Source of the DNA: Campylorhamphus procurvoides
Taxonomy: Eukaryota; Chordata; Aves; Passeriformes; Dendrocolaptidae
DNA: 64,000 nt
Assembly (NCBI GenBank): GCA_013396655.1
Contig: WBMV01003161.1
Span: 2,292,059-2,356,058, forward strand
Direction of reading: 5' to 3'
Shown here: positions 13,359 to 28,334 of the stretch, piece after piece
Position numbering within the stretch: position 1 is the first letter of the stretch
Layout: each line of letters begins with the position of its first letter
Notes under the pieces: model-generated
Told to the model about the DNA's origin: nothing
The model's database searches: none
Seen by the model: the letters and a program-made list of their open reading frames with translations, nothing else
Position numbers and translations under genes: made by a program

Positions 13359-16300
13359 GTTAAAGTAAGGCCTCAGACAATATACACGAGGCCAGCTGTG
13401 GGTGTTGGGTGCTACAGCATGCTGACCAGCTGGGCAAGCCCTATTCTGCCCTGGGGACATCTCCCAGGCACTCGGACAGGCTCCACACTGCCAGAACCCA
13501 GCACAGCAGATATTCATCTTCCCAGGGTGTTATTCTCACCTTCAAAAGGAAAATGACCAAACACCAAGTTCTGCTAACAAAAACTGATACACATTTTGGA
13601 AATTAATAGCCGCTTGAAGCTAAAATGGGAGGGGGGGCACAGGACAGGGGAGGGAGATAGAAATTAGAAGAGAAAGAAACCAGGAGAAAGGAAAGAACAT
13701 AATGTAAAATGAGGGTAGGAAAAAGCCTTTCAAGTGGAGCCAACTTTATTCAAAGGCACTGAGGAAAGTAATTACAATAGTTTACAAATGCCTTTGTGTT
13801 CTGCAGTTTTCCTAGGTTTGGAGTGTGTTTCCAGTTTAACTTTGACTGTTTACAAACCTACCCTGGCTCTGCTCAACAAAGGCAGGACTGCAGCTTGTTC
13901 TGATGGGTCCCAGGGTGACCAAAGACAAAATCCACATGAGCATATCTGTGAGCAAAGTCTTACATCTCCTAGTAGGAAAAGTTTGCAAACATTCCACAAA
14001 TTTAAGCTATTGGATGAAGCATCTCTTTGATCAATGAATTAAATGAGGTGGGGGGGAGTATAATGTTACTTACGCCACGAATTGCTGTTGGGAAGCAGTG
14101 TTTGGTTGTACTCGCCCTGAGTACAACACCCCTTCCTAAAGCACCCACCAAACCGGGCTGTTTGGGATGACTGTGCTGCTGGGATGGACTACAAAGGAGC
14201 ACGTGGTGTCCTGGCACGGGTGCCGACTTGCTCAGCCCTCACAGCTCCGGCACATCCAGCTGGGCAATCCCGCCTGGCTTTCATGACACCAAACAAACTG
14301 CAAAGCCATCTGCAGGGTGTTTGCAAAGAGCCATGCAGGGGCAGGACGTGTTGGCCTGTGTGCAGCAGTGTGCCTGCATACGGATGTCCACAGAAAGGGG
14401 ACCTTGGTGGGTCAGCCACCACTCAGGTGCAGTAAATCATCACACTCAGTGGAGTCTGTTCAAAACACAGGCACACCAGCATTGTCCAACATCCCCCCAT
14501 GCCCAGGACAGCATCATTTCCCCAGGGAGCATGCTGGGGTACCCTGGCAGCCCATCCCACACCACCCAGGGATGTGCCACAGCAGCATGGGGAGCTGTTG
14601 GCACACTGATGTGCGTGTTCTCAGTCATGGCCCCATCCTCGGCTCGCTGCGTGAGAGCTCCCACAGGATTTGGCTGCAGTGGAAGGAAGGCAGCCAGTGG
14701 CTTTGACAAGCCCAGGCGAGCAGGGCTGCTCCTGTGGCTTGCCTGCTCCTCCCCAGTGCCAGTTTCTGAACATCACACACCAGGCATTAACGATCTTCTA
14801 CACTGAGCACTTAAAATTGACAGAGAAACAAATCTGATGCTTTGGTATTTCTCTCATTCCTGCTGGCCTCACTTGGAAAAGCAAGGGGGAAAAAATCCCA
14901 AACAAGTCACATGCAAATAGCCTTCCCAATGTGACTGTGAAACGCTGCAAGTGCTCGTACACGTCAGCTCACACATGAGCTCCACAGATGACAGCACGTG
15001 TGAGCCTGGAAAACGGGTTCAGTGTGCTTTGGCCCGAATCTGGCACGTCCTCCTTTTCCAAGGCCATTAGGACACAAAGCACTTATTTATTTCTTACAGC
15101 AAAACAATTCTTACAGCAAGGCCAGATGCTCCAAAATGGAGAAGAGAGTGGAAACTGCTGGCTGGGTCTGCCAAGCGTGGGGATGCAGCCAGGCACGCAT
15201 CCCAGGGGATCCAGAGTGCCCCTCCAAGACCCCAAAACCCCATCTGGGAGAAGACCTGTATCACCTCCAGATCCATGAATGTGCCCACGTGCCGGCACAA
15301 GGCAGCAGGAGGCAGATACAATCTGTGGCGCCGGGCAGTCCGGCATCCCACAATGTTGGGTTTGCTCTTGGAAACCCGCTCCTAAGTCAGAGGGACAAAG
15401 GAAGGGAACAAAGGAAAAATAATTTTTCTAAGTGCTATTTTTTCTGGCATGCTCTGTGGCTCTCCACATGCTCCTCTCCCAGGGCTAACAGCAGCCGAGG
15501 CGTCTGAGCGTTGCTGCTCCCTGGTTGAGAATGACATCCCATTCCTGCCAAGCCTTTGGAGCAGCTCTTGGTCTGTAAGAGATCCCACGGAAACATTGCT
15601 TCCTGCTGGCATCAAAGAGGAGCATTTAAATGAAGGCCGTACATCCACACATTTTAGACTTGTGAAAGCGTATGACATGATTTTTCTTTTTTAAGCAGAA
15701 ATTGAATTTGGATTAAAAGGAGGCTGATCAGTCCTTTCAGTAGCATCCAAGAGTGGTCTGTGCTGCAAGGTCCTGATGGCAGAGCCGCTCTTCTGGGGCT
15801 CAAGGTCCTCTGGAGCATCAGGAGTGATAATGATCATCTGCTGCATTGATCATCACTGATCATTCCCCTGGGTATCACACTTAAAATGCTTTTGGATTTC
15901 TAAGGCATAGGGTAGCACACTAGCATAATGCTGCAACATGGAAAAGCTGTAATTGCATGCTGAAATAAGCTCCAGGACAAGCTTATGTTGTGTAGTCATA
16001 GTCCAAGGCTTTTCAGTTTTCTTTTCCCCTCCCTTCTCCTCCCCTGCCTCTCACCTCTGCTGACCACCACACAGCTGCTTCAAATTTCAGAACCCAGCAA
16101 ACCATGCCAGGTGAGTGGTTTCATTTCTGTAGGCCCACCAAAAGCAGCTGATTCCCTCCCTGATAATAAGATTGTTCAAGGATTAAGTAATTTTAACAGC
16201 TTCCATCGGGTCACCATGATCAGGCCAACAACCCAGGATACAGAAATGGAGCAAAAGCCCAGACACAGAGTTTTGCCATGTTTTCTTTAGCAGCATGGGA

Positions 16301-19300
16301 TGTACTCACACTCCTCCATCCACCCTGCTCCAGGGTGGAGGGAATAGCTCCAGGATCTCCTAACCTACCCCAGCTGCCCCCAGGTCATGCAGCAATTGCA
16401 TCACACACGGAAAAAGCATTCCATGTGCGGGATTGCTGCTCCATCCAGCAGCTGGGAAGCATTCGGTACAGTCCAATGCCTGGAGGCTGGATTTAGACAG
16501 CTCTAGCCTTGAAATAAGAGCCGCTAACTGCCAGGCTATTTAGATACCGAAAGAGTTCACTGGGAAGGTGATGGACTTACTGCTACCTCAAAGTGAAACT
16601 GGAGAGCCTTTAAAACGTGCTGAAATGCAGCTTTTGGGTTAAAATACTTCAGCATGCACGTGTGTTAGGGGGCAAAATGAGAGGCAGCTGCAGCTCCTGG
16701 GAGTGCAGTTCATAAGTTACAGCTTCTCAGCACCCTCAGCTTCCCATCTACCCTGCCCTGCCAGGAAGGTAGAGCTCTTCACAGGGCTTTTGTTCTTCCC
16801 CCACTGGCTCATAAATGAGCTTATCTGCTCCCCGTTACTACACAGGTTTGGGGCACAAGAGTGCTTTGGTCTGTGTTATTCCTTCCTTGCTGCACACAAG
16901 ACTTTAGCCTCTTGAGGAGTGGAACAGTTTGCAGAACTGAGAGGTCTCAAGAAAGGACGAGAAGGTACAATGCACATGACCTTGACACACAGGCACAAAT
17001 GATTCACACATCACCCTAGAGACACCTGGCCCAGATAATGCACTTTCTACCACACCAAGGTGGTGAAAATGGATATCTTTAGGCAGGGTGTAAATGCATG
17101 TTCAATGCAGGTTCACCTCCGCTCTCCTTTCCTCACTTTGTGACCTGAACAGCAACTGATGAAGCTTGAAGGTTTTATAACTCAAGCCCTTGTTGCAGGT
17201 CTTGCAAAAGATCCAGAAGAGGAATTAACATTAGCCCCTGAATAAATTCCCTGTGACAACTAAGAGTTTCACACCACTCCAAAGCTCTTGAGGTCCAAGA
17301 TCTACCGGCCACCTTAGAGGAAAACAGTCCCCTGAACCTTTCTGCTGCTAATTTTAGTTCAGATGAGATTTTTGTAACTTTTTAAGGGACTCAACTGTGC
17401 TGACAGCAAGGGGGATGTAAGTTCTTATGGCACATGCAAGGGTCTTGAATATTGGCATGCTGGAACCACACAGAAAGCTGCATCACCACTGAAGTAGAGC
17501 CCCATCTTTTGTCTAATTGGAATTCTCTGCCCGTAACCAGCTACTCCTATTACAGAGACACAATAAAGACAGAAATCCTCAAAAATCCCTTGTATTCAGA
17601 AATTCAAGCTGGCATGTTATAACCCCTTTGGATTTCTGCAAACCACAGGCCCAAGGAATTCAAGGCCGCACATTCACATGTATTTACACATGCCTTCCTT
17701 GCCTGAAAATGTGAAAAACACATCACCAAAGGACTTATTTTTAAGCATCTCCCCTCAAACTTATGTCAGTACAAGGAGAATCAGCTGTCGGACCGCCAAC
17801 CCCAGCAGACAAACTGGCTCCCAAAGTTGCCCTCCCCCAACTTTGCAGCCAGGCTTGGTCTGGAACCCGGCTTTACTGAGGACACATTTCTATCAGTGTC
17901 TGACCATTTCAAGACTTTCACACTTATTTCTTTATCCAACCATCAAATTACAGGCAGCAAAAAAGAGTATTTCTCAAAGCCCATGTCCTGAGCTTCTCTA
18001 CAGCCACCTCTGCCATTCCCATCTGCATCCTTATCTTCCAGGAGTCCCTCTTCTGCCATACAACAACTTCTCATTGAGGTCCAATCCAAGTGGGATTAGA
18101 CCCCACAGGAGCCTCCCGGCCATCCTGCGTAGCTGATTGCTACTACAAGAAGCCACATTTCCTAATCACACTGTAATTTAAGGAGATCAGTCTTGGGTTT
18201 TCACCCATCGCTCCCCTGTTGGCAGGTTGCCGCTGAGCCTTACACCTCTGATGGTTTGAAATCTCTTCCAATTTCCTGCCTGAATGCATTTGGAACCAAT
18301 TTATATCTATTTTTTTGTGCCAAAGTTGGAGTTTGAATAACTGCTCTTCCTCCTCTAATGCATAGGGAGCGATCATAACCTTTCAATTTGTTAGGCTGGA
18401 CAAACCAAGCTTTTCTAAGCTGCTCAATGAAACAGCAATTCCAGTGTCCTTTTGGTTTATACCCTTCTTTCTTGAGGAGATGGCATACATTTTAACTGGT
18501 TTTGCAGATGAATTTTTATCATACCTTAACACAGTGGTATTATAATTTTTATATTACTATCTTAATCCCAGTATCATAAACATATTTAGAAATACATAAA
18601 ACCTATGGCTTTTGAGTAAAGCACTTTGCAACGTTACATATTGATGAGTCATAGTACAAGGGACAATTTCCAGCTCCACTCCTCATTGCAACGTCTGGAT
18701 CAATATCTGTGAACACTGGACCAGTGCTTTTTTTCTCTTCAGTAGTGGGCATTGAGTAACCAAAATGATTTTCACTCATTGACAGGTACCAAAGACCAGC
18801 TGATGCCTGCATTAGCATCCAGGAATCCAGTGAGATCTTATAGGTTTGAATCGATTTCCCTTTAGATGACACTTAATAATTTAAGCTTTGGATTGAAGGG
18901 ACTCTCCAAATTCTGAAATGACCTGTGGATACTGCCAAAAACCGATGTCATGTTTGCAGGCCAACTCCTTCCCGCTGAAATCCTGTAAATTGCTGCGTTG
19001 AGTGAGACGTGAACGCTGTCTCCCAAGAATAGTGAGGTAGGAAGGCTGTCGTCCAAGTATAATAAGAAAATTGCATTAGTCTTTCAGGGGAACACTTACC
19101 TCCCCAGTTCATATGCTGTGTAGAGATTTTAATATAGTAGAATATTGCAGAAAAAGTTGTTTCATTTCATCTGTTTCATGTCAAAAAAATACGACAGTGA
19201 AAGAGCAGAAGGCAGAGAAAAATTCCCTGCCTGCAAATCTGTGTTTTCAGCCCAGCCTGACAGCAGCGTCCTCAGCCGGAGCAGAGCCCACCAGCTGCTC

Positions 19301-19469
19301 CATGGCAGACACAGCCGTGCAGAGGCTCCACAGCACATGCACACACCTGACTCATTAACCAAAAAGCCACATGTCTGTGTCTGCAGCCTTGCACGGCTCC
19401 AGAGTCACTGCAGAGGGACCTCCCACCCCACAGGGGGCAAATGGGCCCCTCTTGCACCCTGGGGCACCC

Positions 19470-19645
19470 CCAAGAAGAAATTCCTCATCCCTGGAAGGGT
19501 TCAAGGCCAGGCTGGATGTTGCTCTGAGCAGCCTGATCTAGAGGGTGGCATTCCTGCTCATGGGGTCAGGGGAGGCGAGGGGGGAGGGTTTGGAACCAGA
19601 TGATCTTTAGGGTCCCTTCCAACCCAAAACATTCCATGATTTGAT
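19470..19645 (+). mobile_element. CR1 LINE 3'-end fragment
   Basis: Plus-oriented blocks include ATCCCTGGAAGGGTTCAAGG, CCAGGCTGGATGTTGCTCTG, AGCAGCCTGATCTAGAGG, a G-rich variable spacer, and GATGATCTTTAGGGTCCCTT followed by CCAACCCAAAACATTCCATG. It is a typical 5'-truncated CR1 end in the long PRICKLE2 intron. Confidence 0.9.
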
Positions 19646-21330
19646 GAAATTCAGCGTGCTGCTCTTCACCCAGAGACAAACCCCAGTCCTGCAACGTGGC
19701 TCTTGCATAGCCCAGGGAAGCCACACCTCACTTTTGTCTCCTTAGTGGCTCATCTAACATGTGAAAAGTCACAAAAGGGCTGGTGAATGAGCTCTGCTGG
19801 AAGGATTTCAGTGCCTGTCTCTGTCTCTGCTTAAGACTGCTCTTCATCTCCATGGTGATTAGAGATAGGTCTGAAGTGGCAAATCTGCTAAAAGGCCCAG
19901 CAACACAGACCAAGGAGCATAATGAGAAAGTGAGTGCTCATATCGAGGAGCACTGTGACTTCTCCAAGAAACAGATGCTGGAAGAACCTAAAAATACATT
20001 AACCTGGGTAATGCATGAGATGTCACTAACTACTGATGGAGATAATGGACTTCTATTTTCTCCTGAACATCCCAAACCCCCTAATGGCAGAGTATTTCTT
20101 AAAGAGCACCTGAGGGATCAAAGAAGCACGCGGATCTTCTGGAATAAGTCACCACCATGCTCAGAGGGGGTTTCAATTGCTATCCATGCCATGCTGTACT
20201 CATTAGAGACCATGGTCAGGTGCCACCTGTCACTAAATACCTCTATTTTCCACTCAAAGCTGCAGGAACATGGGCCAGCTTGGGCTCCAGAAGCTGCCGT
20301 CATGCCTGGACAGAAAACAGTGCAGAGAGCAGGTGGCACCAGCCTGGGTCTGGTCCTTCAACAGGACTCCCCAAACCCAAGTGGTTCAGGTCCCCACAGC
20401 ATGACGGACCAGCAGAGCTACTTCAGGACCATCTGCATTTCTCCACGCACCGTGTCTTGTACCTCCTGGGAGGCACAAAGCGAGCCTCTAACATAAGGAA
20501 GGTGACAGAAAACAAGGCTGCTGCCTGATTTGCATGGTTGGATGGCACCAAATGAAACACACGGTGCTGTGGAGGTTCACGTGAGCACTGAGAGAGGCTT
20601 ATAAAGACAAGAAAAAACAAACCCAAACCACCAAACAACTGGATTTTCTCTAATCAGAGAGATAATATTTACAGCCTACGGGTGGTGCCAAAATATTTCA
20701 GGAAATGCCTAAGCTGGTCTGAATAAAAGCTCGGGAAAACACAGTATTTAAGGACAGCAACTACAACAGCAAGAATGAAAGCTTTCCACCCTCTCCCAGC
20801 CTCCTTACACAATTTAAAATGATTGCCATAGCAATTATCAAGGCTAAGCTCATTTTGCAATCTCCTCTGCAAATTAAGTTCTGAGTGGAACATGTAAAAG
20901 ACCAGCATAAAAACCAAAGAAATCATGTAAACTGGAGGGAGCAGAATCAATGCTCACTCTGCACAGACAGCACACTGAGGTCTAATCCATCCGGCTCAAT
21001 TCCTGCACCGAGAGACGTGAGCTTTATTTGAGCTATTCCTTCCAGTAAGGCATAAACATTATGCTTGAAAAACCCAAACCACAAAGCCTTCGGCCCATTT
21101 TTCAGAGTAATCTACCAGCTTTGACTGTCTGCCCTGGACTTACCACAGAGCAAAGTGGTCCAGGAGGGCAGAACGCAAGCACGGAGTCCCGGGAGAACAC
21201 TGGAGTCCCACTGCTTTTTTTCCCAATGAAACATTAGTAGATACGTCTGTATCTTTTCCCTTCCACAACCACAACAAATCCCATCCTGGAAGTATTTTGT
21301 TTCCCCTCTCTCAATTACCAATTACATCTA

Positions 21331-21843
<513 letters not shown>

Positions 21844-22505
21844 TTATGCTCCGGCATTTCCAAGTGCAGGATTTGCCTCTTACAGGGAGGAAATAAAAGT
21901 CCGTGTTTGCTGTAACAACCCTTGGCGATTCAGCTGAGTCAGACTGCCCAGTGTTTGGGGATGTGCAACTGCTTGTCCCTTTACTGCACCACGAGGAGTA
22001 TTTCCAGAGGCCAGCACAGGCAAGGGCCTGGTGCAGGTTGACATGCCAGCTGTAATTGCAGAGTTGTTACCGAATTTAGGATGGCTGAGCACTTCGCTAA
22101 TATGGAAAATGGTTGATTGACTGGGAAGCTGTGAATGACAAGTCCCTTTAGCATGCTGATAGCATAAATTTGCTTATTAAAGTAGCATAAAAATTGATTA
22201 CACTCTGAACATATAAAGCTAAATTAAATTAAGGGAGGCTACAAAACCCACAGTCACACTACAATGGAATCTTAACCACCCTGCTCGGCAGCACTTGCTA
22301 CAGCTCAGCAGAATAGGGAGGAAAGCATGAGATGAACTGAAAGAACAGCCCACAGGTTGCAATTCAACAGCTATTAGATTAATTCACTCCAAATATCACT
22401 TATTCTTAACACTTCTTTTAAGGGGCTGTTCCTGCAGCTTTTGGTCTGTGAGAGATTTTCTTCACAGGCTTGAATCTGAGCACTTATCTGCAGGGCTGCA
22501 AGGAT

Positions 22506-22945
22506 GGCATAGAATCACTGAATGGTTTGGGTTGAAAGGCACCAACACCCCCTGCCATGGATGGAGACCCCTTCCACTAGAGCAGGTTGCTCACAGCTCC
22601 ACCCAGTCTGGCCCTGAACACCTCCAGGGATGGCACATCCTCGAGTTCTCTGGGCAACCTGTGCCAGGATCTCACCACTCTCACAGTAAGGAATTTCTTC
22701 CTAATACCCAATCTACGCCTACTCTGTTTAATTTTAAATCCATTCCCCCTTGTCCTATCACTGTATGCCCTTGTAAAATGTCCCTCTCCAGCGTTTTTCT
22801 AGGCCCCCTTCAGATACTGAAAGGCTGACAAAGTACTAATAAGGTCACCCCAGAGCCTTCTCTTCTCAAGGCCGAACAATCCCGATTGTCTCAGCCTTTC
22901 CTCATAGGACAGGTGTTCCATTCCATCCCTCTAATCATCACACCC
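22506..22945 (-). mobile_element. CR1 LINE 3'-end fragment, about 440 bases
   Basis: The plus strand begins TAGAATCACTGAATGGTTTG and runs through CTTCCACTAGAGCAGGTTGC, CTCTGGGCAACCTGTGCCAG, CACCACTCTCACAGTAAGGA, ATTTCTTCCTAATACC and TCCCCCTTGTCCTATCACTG to CTCAGCCTTTCCTCATAGGA. This is the reverse complement of CR1 and the best-preserved copy in the window. It lies in minus orientation, sense with PRICKLE2. Confidence 0.95.
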
Positions 22946-25900
22946 CTTCACCAGGGTAACAGTGAAGGACAAACCTGGCTAAAAACATCCCCATCCTAAC
23001 AAAGAAAAAGAGGTTAAAGGGAATGCTGATAAATTGGCTTCTATTTCTGAAAACTCAATGCTCTTCCACCAGCTGGGTCAATGGTATCTATTTTAAAGCA
23101 ACCACACAGGATTCTGAATTAATTTGCACTAATGAAGCACCACTGACTTCTGAGGAATGAGATAAGATTTCACCTGGGTAGCAGAAGGGAGACATCTCAG
23201 AAATAATAAGGTATCACACAGAAAGCCAGGGAAGAGTTACCACTGCCATTGCAGATTTCTCTGCTCTAAGGTAAAACAAAGGAATTCAGAGAGAAGCAAC
23301 AGTTAAACTTGGGGACTGGAATTTTCAAACACCTTTCCTTCTTTTTCACCACTGCATACAAGCCAGCTAAGCATACCAATGCTTGGATCCAGCTTCGAGT
23401 CTAAATTTCCATTTGGCCATTACAGCACAAAAAATGCACTCCAGCAAAAGTCAAGAGGCTCCGTTAAGTCAAGCCAGGGAGATTTGCCAGATTTCCCCAT
23501 TTCCTGCCTTTCATCAGATCTAAACCACACAGCGACCCCCACACACCCCAGCGTCTGGTTTGCGTCCAGTCAGAGACTCTTGGCATCGCCTCTGGCTGTT
23601 TCCTTAAAAAATAATCAAGGTACCATTTCATGTGAATACTTTAATTAATCAGCTACCGTGGAAGGACTCTCTGCCTCAGCAAAGTCACCGGTGTTACTGC
23701 TGTTTCCATCTCGTTTCACTATATGATTAACAAGCAGCTCAACAGGCAACAAGATATTAAGAATAATTCATATATCCAGAGCCCCAGATTCGGCATTAGA
23801 GATAGTTATTCTAATGGAGTTTAGGACTTCTTAGCCAAATTTTAACTTTCAGGACATCAATCACGAGCTTCAAAGGGGGACAAACCCACCAGTCCATGCT
23901 TGGAAAGCAGCAATGCTGGGAGCATAAGCGCTCCAAAGGATTTGAAAAAGCCAGCCTGCAGGTTTCTGCCTCCTTCCCGTCTAGACACATCCTGTCCAGG
24001 AGATGAGAGATGGTAGGAGAGCATCAGAGGTCTTGGCTTTTAACAAATGAGGTAAATCAGGACTTGTAATAACAGTGTCAAAGAGTGAATAGATGAGATG
24101 TATGATCAAGTAGACCCCAGATGACATTGCCACCACCACCATCCCATGGCTCACTCCACATACAGTCAAACGCTTGAGGACAGAGCCAGGAAGCTGATTT
24201 ACCTCAACCTCCCTCCTGCCCCATCCCAGGCATGGGGGTATTGCAGGGGGGAGCTTCCACAGTCAGCAAAACAGAGGATGAAAATGACACAAGCAGCCTG
24301 TCTACTCAGCAGTGATGTCCCCAAGCCAGGACAACTTTGCACGATTAAAACTTGATCTCCAGCCATGGGGTTTCTGCCACCTCCCTGGGCAAACGGTACA
24401 AAACTCAAGATCTTGCCTCTGAGATATTCAGTTCCCTTCCTTTCCTCTCATTAAAAGCAGAAGATTAACAGCTTTAATTACAATTTTCTTTACATTAGGA
24501 TATGCTGTTTCGTGGGAACAATACCCAGTGTCCTAGGAGTGTCTTTCCACTTCTATGATCAGGTTTCCATGACTTCTTCACATATGTCTCACTTACTCAA
24601 CTTTATTTTATCCTCTTCCAGCTCACTATAATTAAAAATAATTCCCCACAGTAAAAATTTAATATAAAAATGTACATTTCAAATGTGAGATGAAATTGAA
24701 AAAGCAGTATTCCCCCACTGTACTCAGAGTGGAGCAGCATGAAGTGAGACAATGCACGTGTCAGTGACCAGAGTGACAATGTGCTGTGGGTGCTGATGCC
24801 ATGGCAGAGAGCTGGTGGGTATTAGAAAGGGGCAGGGCCATGGCTGGCAGCCTGCCTGGCCGCTCCCGTTGGCAACAGCTCGTTAAGTCATGAAGGCAAG
24901 AAGAGCAGCAGAGCCTGGAGATGCTCAGTGTGCCTCTCACCTCACCACAGACAGGGCCCTGCAGCCCAGGTGGGGTGGCACCACCTGCAAAGGGAAACCC
25001 ATTAGCTTGGCTCTGGCCAGACACAAGCCTCACCTCACCACCACCAAAGCTTCAGCAACATCAACTTCTGCTGCCTGCACAGTCCCACACACAACTTGAG
25101 AAGAACGTGGGCAGGTGTTTTCCAGGAACAGATAAATTAACGCCAATCACTGTCTGGAAATCCCGTTTTCATTCACGAGCCTTTCCATCTTGCTCTCATC
25201 CCAGATAAAGGTCTGCAAGCTTGTCTCAGGGAAGTGACTCAAAGATCTCCAGCATCAGGGAGGACATAAGGCTGGAGATATGTTCAATATGTTACTAAAA
25301 GCTGGGGACATCCTGAAGCATCACTTGGTTCCAGGAGCTGAGAGCTGGTGAGGAGAAACCCAATGAAGTCATGTTTCTCAACGAAGCAAGAAGAGCTGAC
25401 AGCACGACTGGCCTTGGGCATGGAGGGTAAATAAAGGAGCTGTTAAGCAGGAAAGCAGGGAGGAAAGAAGAGTGGGAGCCAGCCAGCAGCCCGGCTGCTG
25501 CGGGAGGCACGGGCTGGGGAGCATCAGCAGGGCTGCTCGGCACGGAGCTGCACACAGAGCTGTCCTGCAGCGGGGCCAGGACGGCGGGAAGCAAATGGGG
25601 AGAAAAAGAACATTTCCTGGTGTCAGATTTAGCTGGAAAGGAGCCTGCCTTGAATTGACTTCACATGGTAAAAAGCAGAAACTACTCAAAAACAGACTGA
25701 AAAATTTCTTCTCCTCAAGGCCAGAGCTTCATGTGATGAAGTTACAAGATGGATGTACTCTGTTTTGCATGGGTTGCTTTTACGTGGTGCTCTTGGCAGA
25801 GCGGCCAGTCCTCTCTCAGAGGAGGCTCTAAGCCCCATCCCCAGTCACATCCCCACCCACACGTTTGTGTAGGGGGATGGTGCAAATAGATCCAACACCC

Positions 25901-28305
25901 CAAACCAGCCCTCTTCTCTCTAGACATGAGGACAGGAAATCTGAAGCAAACAGGACCCACCCACCACATCAAGCAGAGAACCTGGCTTCTGAGCACCTCT
26001 CACTTGGGATGCAGAAGCACACTTCCAGCCCGGGTCCACCCACATAGAGCTCGATGTGAACCCAACTGACCCCTGAGGTCCCTGGGATGAGGCAGTCCCT
26101 TGTTGTACACCGTGGTTAGCAAAGCACAGCCTCTGCCATCTCTGGAGCCTCCCGCAGCCCTTTCATCACAGCACTGGCACCAACAATAAGATAAACCACA
26201 CTGAAAACACTAGTGCTGTGCAAGAGGCTCTGGAGGGAGCTGTGAGCGTGACCCCAGCTTTCTGAAAAGAGATGAGGTCTCCCTGCTGTGAAAAACCTGC
26301 AGACTCCAAAGTGGGAAAGCAAAAGCAGAGCTAAAAAGCTGGGGAACAGGGATGGGGGACAGCTTGAAGCCAAGGGAAAGGGAGTCCTTGTAAATGGTGT
26401 GTAGCTCCAGCAAAAGAGCCATGTAAGCTGGCCTCTCCCAGTGTGTGCTGGGGTCTGGGCTGGCACAGGCAGGATGGGACTCCAGGGGTTGTGAGGGCAG
26501 CACAGCCCTGCCTGCCGGAGAAGCTCCTGGTCACAGGGCTCTTCTCTTCCAGCTTGGTGGGTGGGCATGCAGGACGTAGCGCAGCAAACTGCACCAAGGC
26601 AAAGCTCGCCCAGGCTGGGACCCACAGATATGCCAAGGAAGGGCAGCGCAAGAGCCCAACCCCTCCTGGCAGCAGCAAGAATGAAGGGAGAGTTTAAAAT
26701 TGTGGCAGAAATGTTGAAATTCCTCTCGGACAAATAAGGAACTCAGTAAACAGCCCTTATCACCCACCGGCGCTGCTTATCTCTGCTTCTCACTTGTTTC
26801 TACTGGGACGGAAATAAATGGGCTGTATCAGGGAGCAGCTCTGTCTCCAGACAAAGCAAGAAGCAGGAATACCACAGCCCTGCCAGGCCATGCACTGCTT
26901 CTTCTGTGCTCCCTAATACAGGATTTGCATGCATTTGTGCACACATTAACATGCAAGATTTGGAATCCCTCAAAAAGCAATTGTCTGCTCGGCTCGGATG
27001 GGGTGTGTAAATGCAGACGGGCAATTCCCTTCCCACTTGGCTTAAGACATACACGGCGGCCTGATTTCTTTCCAGCATTGTGCCATCATTCTGACTGCAA
27101 TGAGGCTTTTGGGTCAGCCATAAGTCAGTAAATCACAAAATCACAAGACTTCTCAGAAAAGGGAGAGGCTGAGGATTTGGGGCAGCTCATGGGACCCCTG
27201 AGTCTCCTAACAAGGGCGTCTTAATATCCTTGCCTGTTATCTCCTCCCTTCATTTGAGAGCTAATGAGGCATCTTCCCATCCTGAGTGAACTTCAACTAC
27301 ACGGACCCGTTTCACTAGACCCCACAGGCAGGGTAAACATTTACCTAAACAGAAAAATTAACATAGTCCTTCACTGCCATAGGGAGAGCCCAGCAGCTAT
27401 TCTCCAGTACAGGCACTGCTCTCCTGTTCCACAGATGGGGCAGCAGAGGTGTGGAGCAGCCACAGGCAGCACCCAGCCATGGCTTCCCCATCGACTCCCT
27501 GACCATCACCTCCATCAGAGGAACCTTTGAGCTTTTGTGCTCAAAACAGAGTTTGGGCTGAAATTCTGACTTCTTCTCCAACTTCTTTAAGACTGTATTT
27601 TGAACCAAACACTCCCAGCGGCCCCCAGCCAGCTGCTGCTCACAGCCCCAGGTCCCATGTACCTCAGTGACAAAGCAGCATCTCTCTAGCAGCAATTCAA
27701 AGTCTGAGGACAAGGTGCCCTTGGTGGCCTGCAAGGACAGCCAAGGGAGACCAACGCTCACTTCACACAACATGCTGTAGGAACAGCTGGCTTGAAAGAT
27801 CGACATCAGGTGGTAGTGACAGAGCAGGCAGCACACCAATGCCAGGAAGCCAAGTAAGAGAGAAATAATTCAGCAATCAAACTGGTTGCATCCTATAGAT
27901 GCAAGTCCCCCAGAGCCCTGTGGCCATAGGAGAGCATGTGTAGCCACCCATCCCCATAAATGTCTGCAGTACGTGGGGAAACACTGAGAGGATGAGGGAG
28001 TTGCAAAAGTCAGACTTTTCTCCATCTTCCCTAAACATCTTCTCCACCCACTTGATTTGCTCAAGGCAAGTCAACTTTCCAATATTGTTTTATTTTTAGT
28101 TCCCCCCTTTGACTCCTGCAGTGCCAACAGCAGCATTTGGGAAGGTATCCAGGATGACACTGAAGCTTTTATGACAAACCCCATTTCCACTCCTGTAAAA
28201 ATTCTCCTCTATGGACAATGTTTGTCCATGCTTGGTCTCAGGCTGGAGACTAATTTTATTTTTAGGACTCATTCTTTACCATTGCAAAAGCTATTCTTGC
28301 TTAAT

Positions 28306-28334
28306 TAAGAAAAAGAAGAAAAAAAAAAAAGAAG
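28306..28334. repeat. A-rich simple sequence
   Basis: An A-rich run with scattered G (about 12 consecutive A at 28319-28330). No adjoining retroposon body was recognised, so I treat it as a simple repeat. Confidence 0.8.

Noticed and set aside
14068..14074. Minus-strand GTAAGT donor in the long intron
   Set aside because: No supporting acceptor, promoter-like composition or coding frame around it. The isolated GTAAGT at 48563-48568 was set aside for the same reason.
14228..14806. A 192-codon plus-strand frame
   Set aside because: Several overlapping frames on both strands are open here, which points to stop-poor composition and not coding.
19783..20496. A 237-codon plus-strand open reading frame
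   Set aside because: The translation resembles no protein I know and shows no domain. With this base composition and 64 kb in six frames, one or two frames of this length are not surprising.
26116..26733. A 205-codon minus-strand frame with hydrophobic stretches
   Set aside because: It overlaps other open frames in the same GC-rich region, has no conserved motif and no supporting signals; likely chance.
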